Shown one piece after another: positions 29,322 through 36,651 of a DNA stretch of 64,000 nt (positions within the stretch are counted from its first letter, which is position 1; each line of letters begins with the position of its first letter). A program made the position numbers and the translations under genes. Below the pieces are notes generated by a model. That model did not search any database and was not told the DNA's origin. It worked only from the letters and a program-made list of their open reading frames with translations. Source of the stretch: Actinoplanes octamycinicus (GTDB lineage Bacteria > Actinomycetota > Actinomycetes > Mycobacteriales > Micromonosporaceae); NCBI RefSeq assembly GCF_014205225.1, contig NZ_JACHNB010000001.1, positions 2,585,501 through 2,649,500 of the forward strand, written 5' to 3'.

Positions 29322-29330
29322 TCACGCGCC

Positions 29331-29529
29331 GACGCCCTGCCCCGATCCAGGGCTTGCCCTGCCGATCACCCGGGGCTGCGGCGTGCCCCAGGCGGCGCCT
29401 GGCGGCGTCCGCGGAAAGGCCACATACAACACCGGTATGCGACCTTTCCGCAGCCGACGCCAGCCACCACCTGAGCCGCGCCTCGCACTCGGGTGATCGG
29501 CAGGACAAGCCCTGGCGGAACAGGGCGTC
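29331..29529. repeat. Near-palindrome between groES and groEL
   Basis: Nested inverted repeats fill the gap: GACGCCCTG (29331-29339) with 29521-29529; a 26-base arm (29347-29372) with 29490-29515, 25 of 26 paired; GCGGAAAGG with CCTTTCCGC nearer the centre; and CATAC/GTATG at the tip. Both strands fold alike. It could act as a processing or attenuation signal in the groES-groEL message or be a miniature inverted-repeat element. Confidence 0.8.
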
Positions 29530-29548
29530 TGCACAGTCGGTTTAGGTC

Positions 29549-29863
29549 TTACTTCTCGATGACCGCGAGGACGTCGCGGGCGGAGAGCACCAGGTACTCC
29601 TCACCGGCGTACTTGACCTCGGTGCCGCCGTACTTCGAGTAGAGGACCACGTCGCCGACCTTGACGTCGAGCGGGACGCGGTTGCCCTTGTCGTCGATCC
29701 GGCCGGGGCCGACGGCGAGGACGGTGCCCTCCTGCGGCTTCTCCTTGGCGGTGTCGGGGATCACGATGCCCGACGCCGTGGTGGTCTCGGCCTCGTTCGC
29801 CTGAACCACGATGCGGTCCTCGAGCGGCTTGATCGCAACCTTGGTCGCGGTAGTCACGGGCAT
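29549..29863 (-). CDS. groES: Co-chaperonin GroES
   Basis: A 104-residue 10-kDa chaperonin that caps Gro[17 protein letters not shown] at the start, the mobile loop [15 protein letters not shown] and the closing [16 protein letters not shown] are typical. First gene of the heat-shock operon; two HrcA operators lie upstream around its promoter. A potential ribosome site (GGAGGGTATG) precedes the ATG. Confidence 0.98.
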   Translation of the reverse strand: MPVTTATKVAIKPLEDRIVVQANEAETTTASGIVIPDTAKEKPQEGTVLAVGPGRIDDKGNRVPLDVKVGDVVLYSKYGGTEVKYAGEEYLVLSARDVLAVIEK

Positions 29864-29989
29864 ACCCTCCTGGGTACAGGTTTCGCCGGCCTTGAACCAG
29901 GCCAGTCAATGCCTCATGCCACCGGGCGGGGCCGTCGTCGCGGGTGCCGGTCCGCCTGGTGCCTAACCGCCACGAGCAAGCCCGGGCGG

Positions 29990-30016
29990 CTGGCACCCTC
30001 ATGTTGAGAGTGCTAA
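29990..30016. promoter_or_regulatory. CIRCE operator 1 (promoter-proximal to groES)
   Basis: GAGTGCTAA (30008-30016) matches the right arm of the HrcA consensus TTAGCACTC-N9-GAGTGCTAA exactly; the left arm CTGGCACCC (29990-29998) matches 6 of 9. Confidence 0.8.
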
Positions 30017-30020
30017 TCGG

Positions 30021-30049
30021 AGATTATGCCGGAACTAGCACTCCGTCAA
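30021..30049 (-). promoter_or_regulatory. groES promoter embedded between the CIRCE operators
   Basis: On the minus strand TTGACG (30044-30049) and TAATCT (30021-30026) are 17 bases apart. The -35 box is in the spacer of CIRCE 2 and the -10 lies just before CIRCE 1, so bound HrcA would block RNA polymerase directly. Confidence 0.75.
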
Positions 30050-30061
30050 CCAGAGTGCCAA
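30035..30061. promoter_or_regulatory. CIRCE operator 2
   Basis: CTAGCACTC (30035-30043), a 9-base spacer, then GAGTGCCAA (30053-30061): 8 of 9 consensus matches in each arm, an excellent HrcA site. Confidence 0.9.
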
Positions 30062-30088
30062 CCTGTCACGCCGGGGAGAATGCCTGGT

Positions 30089-31258
30089 GTGACCCCTGAA
30101 CTCCTTGCTCTCCTGCAGACCCCGGAAGGGGCTCGTGCGCTGGCCGTGGCGGCCGAGGTCGGCGACGGTGAGCCGCTCGCCGCGGCCTCGGCCTTACGGG
30201 CCCGGGGCTTCGGCGCGGAGCTGGCCGCCGCCGCTCTCACCCAGGCTAGTTTGCGCCGCCGGGCAGCGATGAAGTTCGGCCCGGACGCCGCCGGAATGTT
30301 CTTCACCCGGAACGGTCTGGAGCAGGCGACCCGCGCGGTGGTCGCGGAGCGCCGGGCTGCCCGGCTGGCCGCCTCCGGCGTCGCGACCCTGGCCGATCTG
30401 GGCTGCGGGCTGGGATCCGACGCGCTGGCCGCGGCCCGGCAGGGGATCGCGGTGTACGCGGTGGACGCCGACCCGGGCACCGCCGCGCTGGCCGCCGCGA
30501 ACGCCGCGGCCGCCGGCCTGGCCGAGCTGATCACCGTGACCTGCGCCGACGCCACCACGGTCGAGGTGGAGAAGTTCGACGCGGTGTTCGCCGACCCGGC
30601 CCGCCGGCAGACCGGCCGGGGCCGGGTGTTCGACCCGAAGGCGTACTCGCCGCCCTGGGACTTCGTCGCCGGGCTGGCCGGGCGGGTGCCGCGGACGGTG
30701 CTCAAACTGGCCCCCGGCATCGACCACGCGCTGCTGCCGCCGGGCGCCGAGGGGGAGTGGGTGAGCGTCGGCGGGGACCTGGTGGAGGCCGCCTTCTGGT
30801 GCGGCCCGCTGGCGTCCGCGCCGCGCCGGGCCACCCTGGTCGGCCTCGGTGAGCTGACCGGCTCGGGTGTCGAGCGGGCCCCGGTCGGGCCGGTCGGCGC
30901 CTGGTTCTACGACCCGGACCCGGCGGTGGTCCGCTCGCACCTGGTGGCCGAGTTCGCCGCCGGGATCGGCGGGCGGCTGGCCGACCCGGAGATCGCCTAC
31001 GTCTACACCGACGACCCGGTGGACACGCCGTTCGCCCGGCGGCTGGCGGTGACCGACGTGCTGCCGTTCTCGCTGAAGCGGCTGCGCGCGCTGTTCCGGG
31101 AGCGCGGCGTCGGCACCCTGGAGATCCGCAAGCGCGGCTCTGCGCTGGTCCCGGACCAGCTCCGCAAGGATCTGAAGCTGTCCGGGCCGCACGCGGCCGG
31201 GCTGGTGCTGACCCGGGTGGACGGCGCGCCGACGGCGTTGGTGACCGCGCACTCCTGA
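30089..31258 (+). CDS. SAM-dependent methyltransferase with THUMP-like C-terminal domain
   Basis: A 389-residue class-I methyltransferase. Motif I is LADLGCGLGSDALAAA, followed by VYAVDADPGTAAL and the catalytic-loop-like AVFADPARRQTGRG; the last 90 residues (EIRKRGSALVPDQLRKDLK) form the THUMP-like domain found in this actinobacterial family, pointing to an RNA substrate that is not known. I chose the GTG at 30089; an ATG at 30080 in frame is an alternative. Its start is only 27 bases from CIRCE 2, divergent from groES, so HrcA or heat could influence it. Confidence 0.85.
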   Translation: MTPELLALLQTPEGARALAVAAEVGDGEPLAAASALRARGFGAELAAAALTQASLRRRAAMKFGPDAAGMFFTRNGLEQATRAVVAERRAARLAASGVATLADLGCGLGSDALAAARQGIAVYAVDADPGTAALAAANAAAAGLAELITVTCADATTVEVEKFDAVFADPARRQTGRGRVFDPKAYSPPWDFVAGLAGRVPRTVLKLAPGIDHALLPPGAEGEWVSVGGDLVEAAFWCGPLASAPRRATLVGLGELTGSGVERAPVGPVGAWFYDPDPAVVRSHLVAEFAAGIGGRLADPEIAYVYTDDPVDTPFARRLAVTDVLPFSLKRLRALFRERGVGTLEIRKRGSALVPDQLRKDLKLSGPHAAGLVLTRVDGAPTALVTAHS

Positions 31259-31319
31259 GGACGGAACGGAAACGTCGTAACGGGTCCGAATCGGGCGTTC
31301 GGGAAGATCGCCCCGGGAG

Positions 31320-31325
31320 TACCGT
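31320..31325 (+). promoter_or_regulatory. -10 box for a probable leaderless ybaK message
   Basis: TACCGT ends 7 bases before the ATG at 31333; no ribosome-binding sequence is present. Confidence 0.4.
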
Positions 31326-31332
31326 GCGACCC

Positions 31333-31815
31333 ATGCCGAAGAAGGCGGCCGGCACCCCGGCCACTGCGCTGCTGGCCGCGGAGCGGGTTCCGCACACCCT
31401 GCATCCGTACGAGGTGTCGCCGGACGCCCCGAACTACGGCGCCCTGGTCGCGGGGGCTCTGGGAGTGGCGCCGGAGCGGCTGTTCAAGACTCTGGTGGCC
31501 GAGGTGGACGGCCGGCTGGTGGTCGGCGTCGTGCCGGTCACCGGCGATCTCGACCTGAAGGCGCTCGCCCAGGCGGCCGGCGGCAAGCGGGCGGCGCTGG
31601 CCGACCGTGCCGCCGCCGAGCGCAGCAGTGGGTACGTGCGCGGCGGGATCAGCCCGCTCGGGCAGCGCAAGCGGCTGCCCACGGTGATCGACGAGTCGGC
31701 CACCGGTCTCGATTTGATGTACGTCTCGGCCGGCCGCCGCGGCCTCCAGGTCGCCTTGGCGCCCGCCGACCTGGTGCGCCTGACCAGCGCGACCGTCGCC
31801 CCGATCAGATCCTGA
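31333..31815 (+). CDS. ybaK: Cys-tRNA(Pro)/Cys-tRNA(Cys) deacylase YbaK
   Basis: A 160-residue YbaK/EbsC-type editing protein that hydrolyses mischarged Cys-tRNA(Pro) in trans. The fold is recognised from LFKTLVAEVDG, LAQAAGGKRAALAD and YVRGGISPLGQRKRLP. The ATG at 31333 is preferred over a GTG three codons earlier because the -10-like TACCGT sits 7 bases before it. Confidence 0.92.
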   Translation: MPKKAAGTPATALLAAERVPHTLHPYEVSPDAPNYGALVAGALGVAPERLFKTLVAEVDGRLVVGVVPVTGDLDLKALAQAAGGKRAALADRAAAERSSGYVRGGISPLGQRKRLPTVIDESATGLDLMYVSAGRRGLQVALAPADLVRLTSATVAPIRS

Positions 31816-31985
31816 CGAGGAGTTTCCGGGAATCTTGTGGGTTCCTGAGACCTTCGGAGTTGATCTTACTTAGCGTTACCTTGTGCCGTGGGTTTCGCGA
31901 CTTTCAGGGCCGCCTCGTCCGGGTTGGGTGGCGGCCGTGTTGCGCGATTGTTATCCCTCGTTACGAGATAGATCACTGAGGTGAC

Positions 31986-32015
31986 TTGTGTTCCAGGCCA
32001 CCGCCGGAATACGTT
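31986..32015 (+). promoter_or_regulatory. Candidate promoter of the sugar importer operon
   Basis: TTGTGT (31986-31991) and TACGTT (32010-32015) with an 18-base spacer, giving a leader of about 120 nt. Confidence 0.3.
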
Positions 32016-32092
32016 GCCGGGCACAACAAACCGGTTCCTGATCCATCGGCGCCCAGGGGAGCGACACTCCCAGGCACGCACCAACCCCTGAC

Positions 32093-32117
32093 AAATCCGA
32101 ACGAAGGCTCCGGATTT
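32093..32117 (+). promoter_or_regulatory. Leader hairpin before the sugar-binding protein
   Basis: AAATCCG (32093-32099) and CGGATTT (32111-32117) form a 7-bp stem directly upstream of the GAAAGGA ribosome site; it may act as an operator palindrome or translation-control stem. Confidence 0.4.
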
Positions 32118-32139
32118 ACCCCCCGAAAGGACATACGGA

Positions 32140-33246
32140 ATGCGTAAGGGACTGTTCGCCCTTGCCGCCGTCGGCCTCCTGGCCACCGGCAGCATGGCCG
32201 CCTGCGGCGACGACAAGAGCGACGACACCGCGACTGGCAGCGGCACCGGCGCGAAGGCCGGCAAGGTCGGCGTGATCCTGCCCGACACCAAGAGCTCGGC
32301 TCGCTGGGAGACGGCGGACACCAAGTACCTGACCGAGGCGTTCAAGGCCGCGGGCGTCGAGGCCGAGATCAAGAACGCTCAGGGCGACAAGAACTCGTTC
32401 CAGACCATCGCCGACGGCATGATCCAGAGCGGCGTCAAGGTTCTGATGATCGTCAACCTGGACTCCGGCACCGGTAAGAACGTCCTGGAGAACGCCAAGA
32501 AGGCCGGCATCGCGACGATCGACTACGACCGTCTGACGCTGAACGGTGGCGCGAACTACTACGTCTCGTTCGACAACAACGAGGTCGGCAAGCTGCAGGG
32601 CCAGGGCCTGGTGGACTGCCTCACCGCGGCCAAGGCGGTCAAGCCGGTCGTGTCGTACCTGAACGGCTCGCCGACCGACAACAACGCCACCCTGTTCAAG
32701 GAGGGCTACGACTCGGTCCTCAAGCCGAAGTTCGACTCGGGCGAGTTCGTCAAGGGCCCGGACGACGCGGTTCCGGACTGGGACAACGCCAAGGGCGGCA
32801 CCATCTTCGAGCAGCAGCTCACCAAGAACCCGAAGATCGCCGGCGTGCTCGCCGCGAACGACGGTCTCGGTAACGCGGCCATCGAGGTGCTGAAGAAGAA
32901 CAAGCTGAACGGCAAGGTCCCGGTGACCGGCCAGGACGCCACCGTGCAGGGTCTGCAGAACATCCTCGCGGGCGACCAGTGCATGACCGTCTACAAGGCG
33001 ATCAAGAAGGAGGCCGACGCGGCCGCCGAGCTGGCCATCGCGCTGGCCAAGGGCGAGAAGCCGACCACGGCCACCGGCACCGTCACCGACCCGGAGTCCA
33101 AGGCGACCGTTCCGTCCGTGCTGCTGAAGCCGGAGGCGATCACCAAGGAGAACGTCAAGAAGGTCGTCGACGACGGCTTCGTGACCAAGGCGGAGCTCTG
33201 CACCGCTGCGTTCGCCGACGCCTGCACCAAGGCGGGCATCAGCTGA
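32140..33246 (+). CDS. xylF: Sugar ABC transporter substrate-binding lipoprotein (XylF-like)
   Basis: A 368-residue lipoprotein with a signal peptide and lipobox SMAAC (Cys22), followed by an Asp/Thr/Gly-rich linker and a periplasmic-binding-protein type-1 fold. The segment IDYDRLTLNGGANYYVSFDN closely resembles the xylose-binding XylF pattern, so D-xylose or a similar pentose is the best guess. ATG with GAAAGGA upstream. A strong hairpin separates it from the ATPase gene, likely keeping the binding protein in excess over the transporter. Confidence 0.9.
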   Translation: MRKGLFALAAVGLLATGSMAACGDDKSDDTATGSGTGAKAGKVGVILPDTKSSARWETADTKYLTEAFKAAGVEAEIKNAQGDKNSFQTIADGMIQSGVKVLMIVNLDSGTGKNVLENAKKAGIATIDYDRLTLNGGANYYVSFDNNEVGKLQGQGLVDCLTAAKAVKPVVSYLNGSPTDNNATLFKEGYDSVLKPKFDSGEFVKGPDDAVPDWDNAKGGTIFEQQLTKNPKIAGVLAANDGLGNAAIEVLKKNKLNGKVPVTGQDATVQGLQNILAGDQCMTVYKAIKKEADAAAELAIALAKGEKPTTATGTVTDPESKATVPSVLLKPEAITKENVKKVVDDGFVTKAELCTAAFADACTKAGIS

Positions 33247-33276
33247 TCTGCCAGCACTCCTGCTGACACCGGCGAC

Positions 33277-33309
33277 GGCGCCGTCCACGCTCTTCGCGTG
33301 GGCGGCGCC
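33277..33309 (+). terminator. Intra-operon hairpin after the sugar-binding protein
   Basis: A 14-bp stem (33277-33290 with 33296-33309, one G-T pair) and a 5-nt loop. There is no T-tract, so partial termination or 3' stabilisation of the binding-protein message is likely. Confidence 0.65.
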
Positions 33310-33366
33310 TGAGTCGGTTCGGCAGACCCCCTGAACGGCCGGTCACCGAACGAAGGAGAAACATCC

Positions 33367-34170
33367 GTGGCCGCGACACCCCTCTTGGAACTGCGCGGGA
33401 TCGACAAGAGTTTCGGTCCTGTCCAGGTCCTCCACGATGTCGAGCTCAGCGTGTACCCCGGCGAGGTCACCGCCCTGGTGGGCGACAACGGCGCCGGTAA
33501 GTCGACGCTGGTCAAGTGCATCAGTGGCATCTACCCGATCGACGCGGGCACGGTGACCTTCGACGGCAAGCAGGTCGCCATCCACAGCCCCCGGGACGCC
33601 TCGGAGCTGGGCATCGAGGTCGTCTACCAGGACCTCGCGCTCTGCGACAACCTGGACATCGTCCAGAACATGTTCCTCGGCCGGGAGAAGAAGCGCGGCA
33701 TCGTGCTCGACGAGCCGACCATGGAGCAGATGGCCGGCGAGACGCTGGCCAGCCTCTCGGTGCGCACCGTCAAGTCGCTGCGCCAGCTCGTCGCCAGCCT
33801 CTCCGGTGGCCAGCGGCAGACCGTGGCGATCGCCAAGGCCGTGCTGTGGAACAGCAAGGTCGTGATCCTGGACGAGCCGACCGCCGCGCTGGGTGTGGCA
33901 CAGACCGCCCAGGTGCTGGAGCTGGTTCGCCGGCTGGCCGACAACGGCCTCGGCGTGGTGCTCATCTCGCACAACATGAACGACGTCTTCGCGGTCTCGG
34001 ACCGGATCGCCGCGCTCTACCTCGGCCGGATGGCCGCCCAGGTCAAGGCGAGCGACGTCACCCACTCGCAGGTCGTCGAGCTGATCACCGGCGGGCGCAG
34101 TGGCAACCTGGGCCTCCCGCCGGAGAAGCCCACCGACTTCGTCGAAATCATGCCGGGAGCCGAGCAGTGA
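33367..34170 (+). CDS. Sugar ABC transporter ATP-binding protein
   Basis: A 267-residue single-cassette ATPase: Walker A GDNGAGKSTLVKC, signature SLSGGQRQTVAIAKAV, Walker B VVILDEPTAALG, H-loop LISHNM. Escherichia coli XylG and RbsA are double cassettes, so this half-size form must act as a homodimer, as is common in actinobacterial pentose importers. GTG start with GAAGGAG upstream; overlaps the permease start as GTGA. Confidence 0.93.
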   Translation: MAATPLLELRGIDKSFGPVQVLHDVELSVYPGEVTALVGDNGAGKSTLVKCISGIYPIDAGTVTFDGKQVAIHSPRDASELGIEVVYQDLALCDNLDIVQNMFLGREKKRGIVLDEPTMEQMAGETLASLSVRTVKSLRQLVASLSGGQRQTVAIAKAVLWNSKVVILDEPTAALGVAQTAQVLELVRRLADNGLGVVLISHNMNDVFAVSDRIAALYLGRMAAQVKASDVTHSQVVELITGGRSGNLGLPPEKPTDFVEIMPGAEQ

Positions 34171-35426
34171 GCACCTCAACCCTCGAGACCGCCGGCGGCG
34201 TCAAGGTCGTCAAGCCGACGGTGGCCAGCCACTTCCGGGACTACTGGGGCCGGGTCCGGGGCGGTGACCTCGGCGCGCTGCCCGCCGTACTGGGTCTGGT
34301 CATCCTGATCCTGATCTTCGGCACCGCGCGGACCGACACGTTCTTCAGCGCCGGCAACTTCGCCAACCTGTTCAACCAGGCGGCCGGCGTCATCATGATC
34401 GCGATGGGCCTGATCTTCGTCCTGCTGCTCGGCGAGATCGACCTGTCCGCCGGTTTCGCCGCCGGTGTGTGCGGCGCCGTGATGGCGATCCTGCTCACCG
34501 AGCACGGCGTCAACCAGGGCCTCTCGCTGCTCGCCGCGCTGGCCACCGGTGTGGTGATCGGCCTGCTGCTCGGCTACCTGGTCGCCAAGGTCGGCATCCC
34601 GTCCTTCGTCGTCACCCTGGCCGCCTTCCTGGCCTTCCAGGGCGTGCTGCTGAACCTGCTCGGCGAGGGCAAGAACATCTCGATCCCGGACGGCTTCATC
34701 AAGTCGCTGAACAAGGACAGCCTCCCGGTCACCTGGAGCTGGATCCTGGCGATCGGCGCGGTCGCGGTCTTCGCGCTGGTCCAGTTCCTGCGGTACCGGG
34801 GCCGGGCCAAGCGCGGCCTGGTCACCGAGCCGATCGGCATCATGGCGCTGCGCATCGCCGGTCTCGGCGCGCTGCTCCTGATCACCACCGCGATCCTGAC
34901 CCAGGAGCGGGCGATCAACCCGGCCATCGCCTCCCTCAAGGGCGTGCCGATCGCGGCGCCGGTGATCGGCGGCTTCCTGGTGCTCTGGACGTTCGTCCTG
35001 GGCCGGACCACCTACGGCCGGCACGTCTACGCCGTCGGTGGCAACGCCGAGGCCGCCCGCCGGGCCGGTATCCCGGTCGACCTGATCCGCATCTCGGTGT
35101 TCGTGATCGGCTCGTTCATGGCCGCGGTCGGCGGCGTCATGCTGGTCAGCCGGGCCGGCTCGGTCGACCCGAACACCGGCGGCAGCACCACCCTGCTGTA
35201 CGCGGTCGGCGCGGCGGTGATCGGTGGCACCAGCCTCTTCGGCGGCAAGGGCAAGGTCATCCACGCGGTGATCGGTGGCGCGGTGATCGCGGTCATCGAC
35301 AACGGCATGTTCCTGATGGACGTCTCGTCCGGCAGCCGGTACATGGCCACCGGTGTCATCCTGCTGATCGCGGCGGGCGTGGACGCGCTGGCCCGGCGCC
35401 GGGCCGCCGCCACGGGCAACCGGTAA
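34167..35426 (+). CDS. Sugar ABC transporter permease (XylH-like)
   Basis: A 419-residue polytopic membrane protein with about ten hydrophobic segments, including LLLGEIDLSAGFAAGVCGA and the cassette-coupling region YAVGGNAEAARRAGIPVD typical of the RbsC/XylH branch. It forms the channel for the upstream binding protein and ATPase. The start overlaps the ATPase stop. Confidence 0.93.
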   Translation: MSTSTLETAGGVKVVKPTVASHFRDYWGRVRGGDLGALPAVLGLVILILIFGTARTDTFFSAGNFANLFNQAAGVIMIAMGLIFVLLLGEIDLSAGFAAGVCGAVMAILLTEHGVNQGLSLLAALATGVVIGLLLGYLVAKVGIPSFVVTLAAFLAFQGVLLNLLGEGKNISIPDGFIKSLNKDSLPVTWSWILAIGAVAVFALVQFLRYRGRAKRGLVTEPIGIMALRIAGLGALLLITTAILTQERAINPAIASLKGVPIAAPVIGGFLVLWTFVLGRTTYGRHVYAVGGNAEAARRAGIPVDLIRISVFVIGSFMAAVGGVMLVSRAGSVDPNTGGSTTLLYAVGAAVIGGTSLFGGKGKVIHAVIGGAVIAVIDNGMFLMDVSSGSRYMATGVILLIAAGVDALARRRAAATGNR

Positions 35427-35428
35427 CG

Positions 35429-36607
35429 ATGCGCGCGGGCCCCAGCCAGGAAGAGGTTCGCCGGCACAATCTCGGGACACTGCTCCGGTACGTCCACGTA
35501 CACGGCGCGACCTCCCGGGCGGAACTCACCAACCGGCTCGGCCTCAACCGCAGCACCATCGGGGCCCTCACCGCCGAGCTGATCAGCGCTGGGCTGGTCA
35601 GCGAGGCGGTGCCCAAGGAGACCGGCCGGGCCGGACGACCGTCACTGGTCGTCCGGCCCGAGTCGGACCGGGTCTTCGCCTACGCGCTCAGCATCGAGGT
35701 GGACCGGCTGCGCGCCGCCCGGGTCGGGCTCGGCGGGCAGATCCTGGAGCAGTACGAGACCGAACGCCCGCCCGGGATGAGCGCCGACGAGGCGGTCGAG
35801 CCGCTCGCCCGGTTCGTCCGGGCGATGCACGACCAGCTGCCGGACGACACCCGATGCGTGGGCAGCGGCCTCGCGGTGGCCGGCATGGTGCGCCGCGAGG
35901 ACGGCATGGTCCGGCTCGCCCCGACGATCGGCTGGGTCGAGGAGCCGGTCGGCGCCGCGCTGCGCGCCGAGCTGGGCGACCCGGGCACACTGAGCATCGG
36001 CAACCACGCCGACGTCTGCGCGCTCGCCGAGCACGCCCGGGGCGCGGCGGTCGGCTGCGACAACGTCATCTACCTGTACGGCGACGTCGGCGTGGGAGCC
36101 GGCATCGTGGCCGGCGGCCGCCGGGTGACCGGTCACGGCGGCTACGGCGGCGAGGTCGGCCACATGGTGGTCAACCCGTACGGCCGGCCGTGCGAGTGCG
36201 GCTCGCGCGGCTGCTGGGAGACCGAGATCGGCGAGCACGCGCTGCTCCGCCTCTCCGGCCGCGCCGACAAGACCGGCCGGGACGCGGTGCTCGAGGTGGT
36301 GGACGCCGCGGTCCGCGGGGACAGCCAGGCGCAGCACGCGCTGCGGCACGTCGGCGACTGGATCGGCTTCGGCGTCGGCAACCTGGTCAACATCTTCAAC
36401 CCCGAAGTGGTCATCTTCGGCGGCACTTTGCGCGACGTCTACCTGGTCTCGGCCGCCCAGATCCGCAGCCGGCTCAACTCGGTCGGGCTGCCGGCCTGCC
36501 GCGAGCACGTCCGGCTGCGCACCCCGGAGCTGGGCGCGGACGCCGCGCTGATCGGCGCCGCCGAGCTCGCCTTCGAGCACCTGCTCGACGATCCCCTGGT
36601 GAGCTGA
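35429..36607 (+). CDS. ROK-family transcriptional regulator (XylR-like)
   Basis: A 392-residue repressor with an N-terminal winged helix-turn-helix (SRAELTNRLGLNRSTIGAL) and a ROK sugar-sensing domain with the zinc motif CECGSRGCWE and GDVGVGAGIVAGG. It begins two bases after the permease stop, so it is made with the importer and probably represses it until the sugar binds. Confidence 0.93.
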   Translation: MRAGPSQEEVRRHNLGTLLRYVHVHGATSRAELTNRLGLNRSTIGALTAELISAGLVSEAVPKETGRAGRPSLVVRPESDRVFAYALSIEVDRLRAARVGLGGQILEQYETERPPGMSADEAVEPLARFVRAMHDQLPDDTRCVGSGLAVAGMVRREDGMVRLAPTIGWVEEPVGAALRAELGDPGTLSIGNHADVCALAEHARGAAVGCDNVIYLYGDVGVGAGIVAGGRRVTGHGGYGGEVGHMVVNPYGRPCECGSRGCWETEIGEHALLRLSGRADKTGRDAVLEVVDAAVRGDSQAQHALRHVGDWIGFGVGNLVNIFNPEVVIFGGTLRDVYLVSAAQIRSRLNSVGLPACREHVRLRTPELGADAALIGAAELAFEHLLDDPLVS

Positions 36608-36638
36608 GCCCGGCAGGCGCGGACCATTGCGGAAGATC

Positions 36639-36644
36639 TATGCT
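36639..36644 (+). promoter_or_regulatory. -10 box for a probable leaderless M16 peptidase message
   Basis: TATGCT ends 7 bases before the ATG at 36652; no ribosome-binding sequence is present. Confidence 0.4.
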
Positions 36645-36651
36645 GCCGCGC

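Larger units (their letters stand above)
31816..32139 (+). other. Regulatory intergenic region before the sugar importer
   Basis: About 320 bases without a gene. It contains GAGTTGATCTTAC near 31860, a promoter-like pair (31986-32015), a GGGAG/CTCCC hairpin near 32057-32071, and the AAATCCG/CGGATTT hairpin at 32093-32117 just ahead of the ribosome site. The ROK protein encoded downstream is the obvious candidate regulator; I could not identify its operator. Confidence 0.5.

Noticed and set aside
34176..35480. Long minus-strand open frame of over 430 codons opposite the sugar permease
   Set aside because: It is Asp/Arg/Gln-rich with no family motifs and mirrors a well-supported permease; such antisense frames are a side effect of high GC content.
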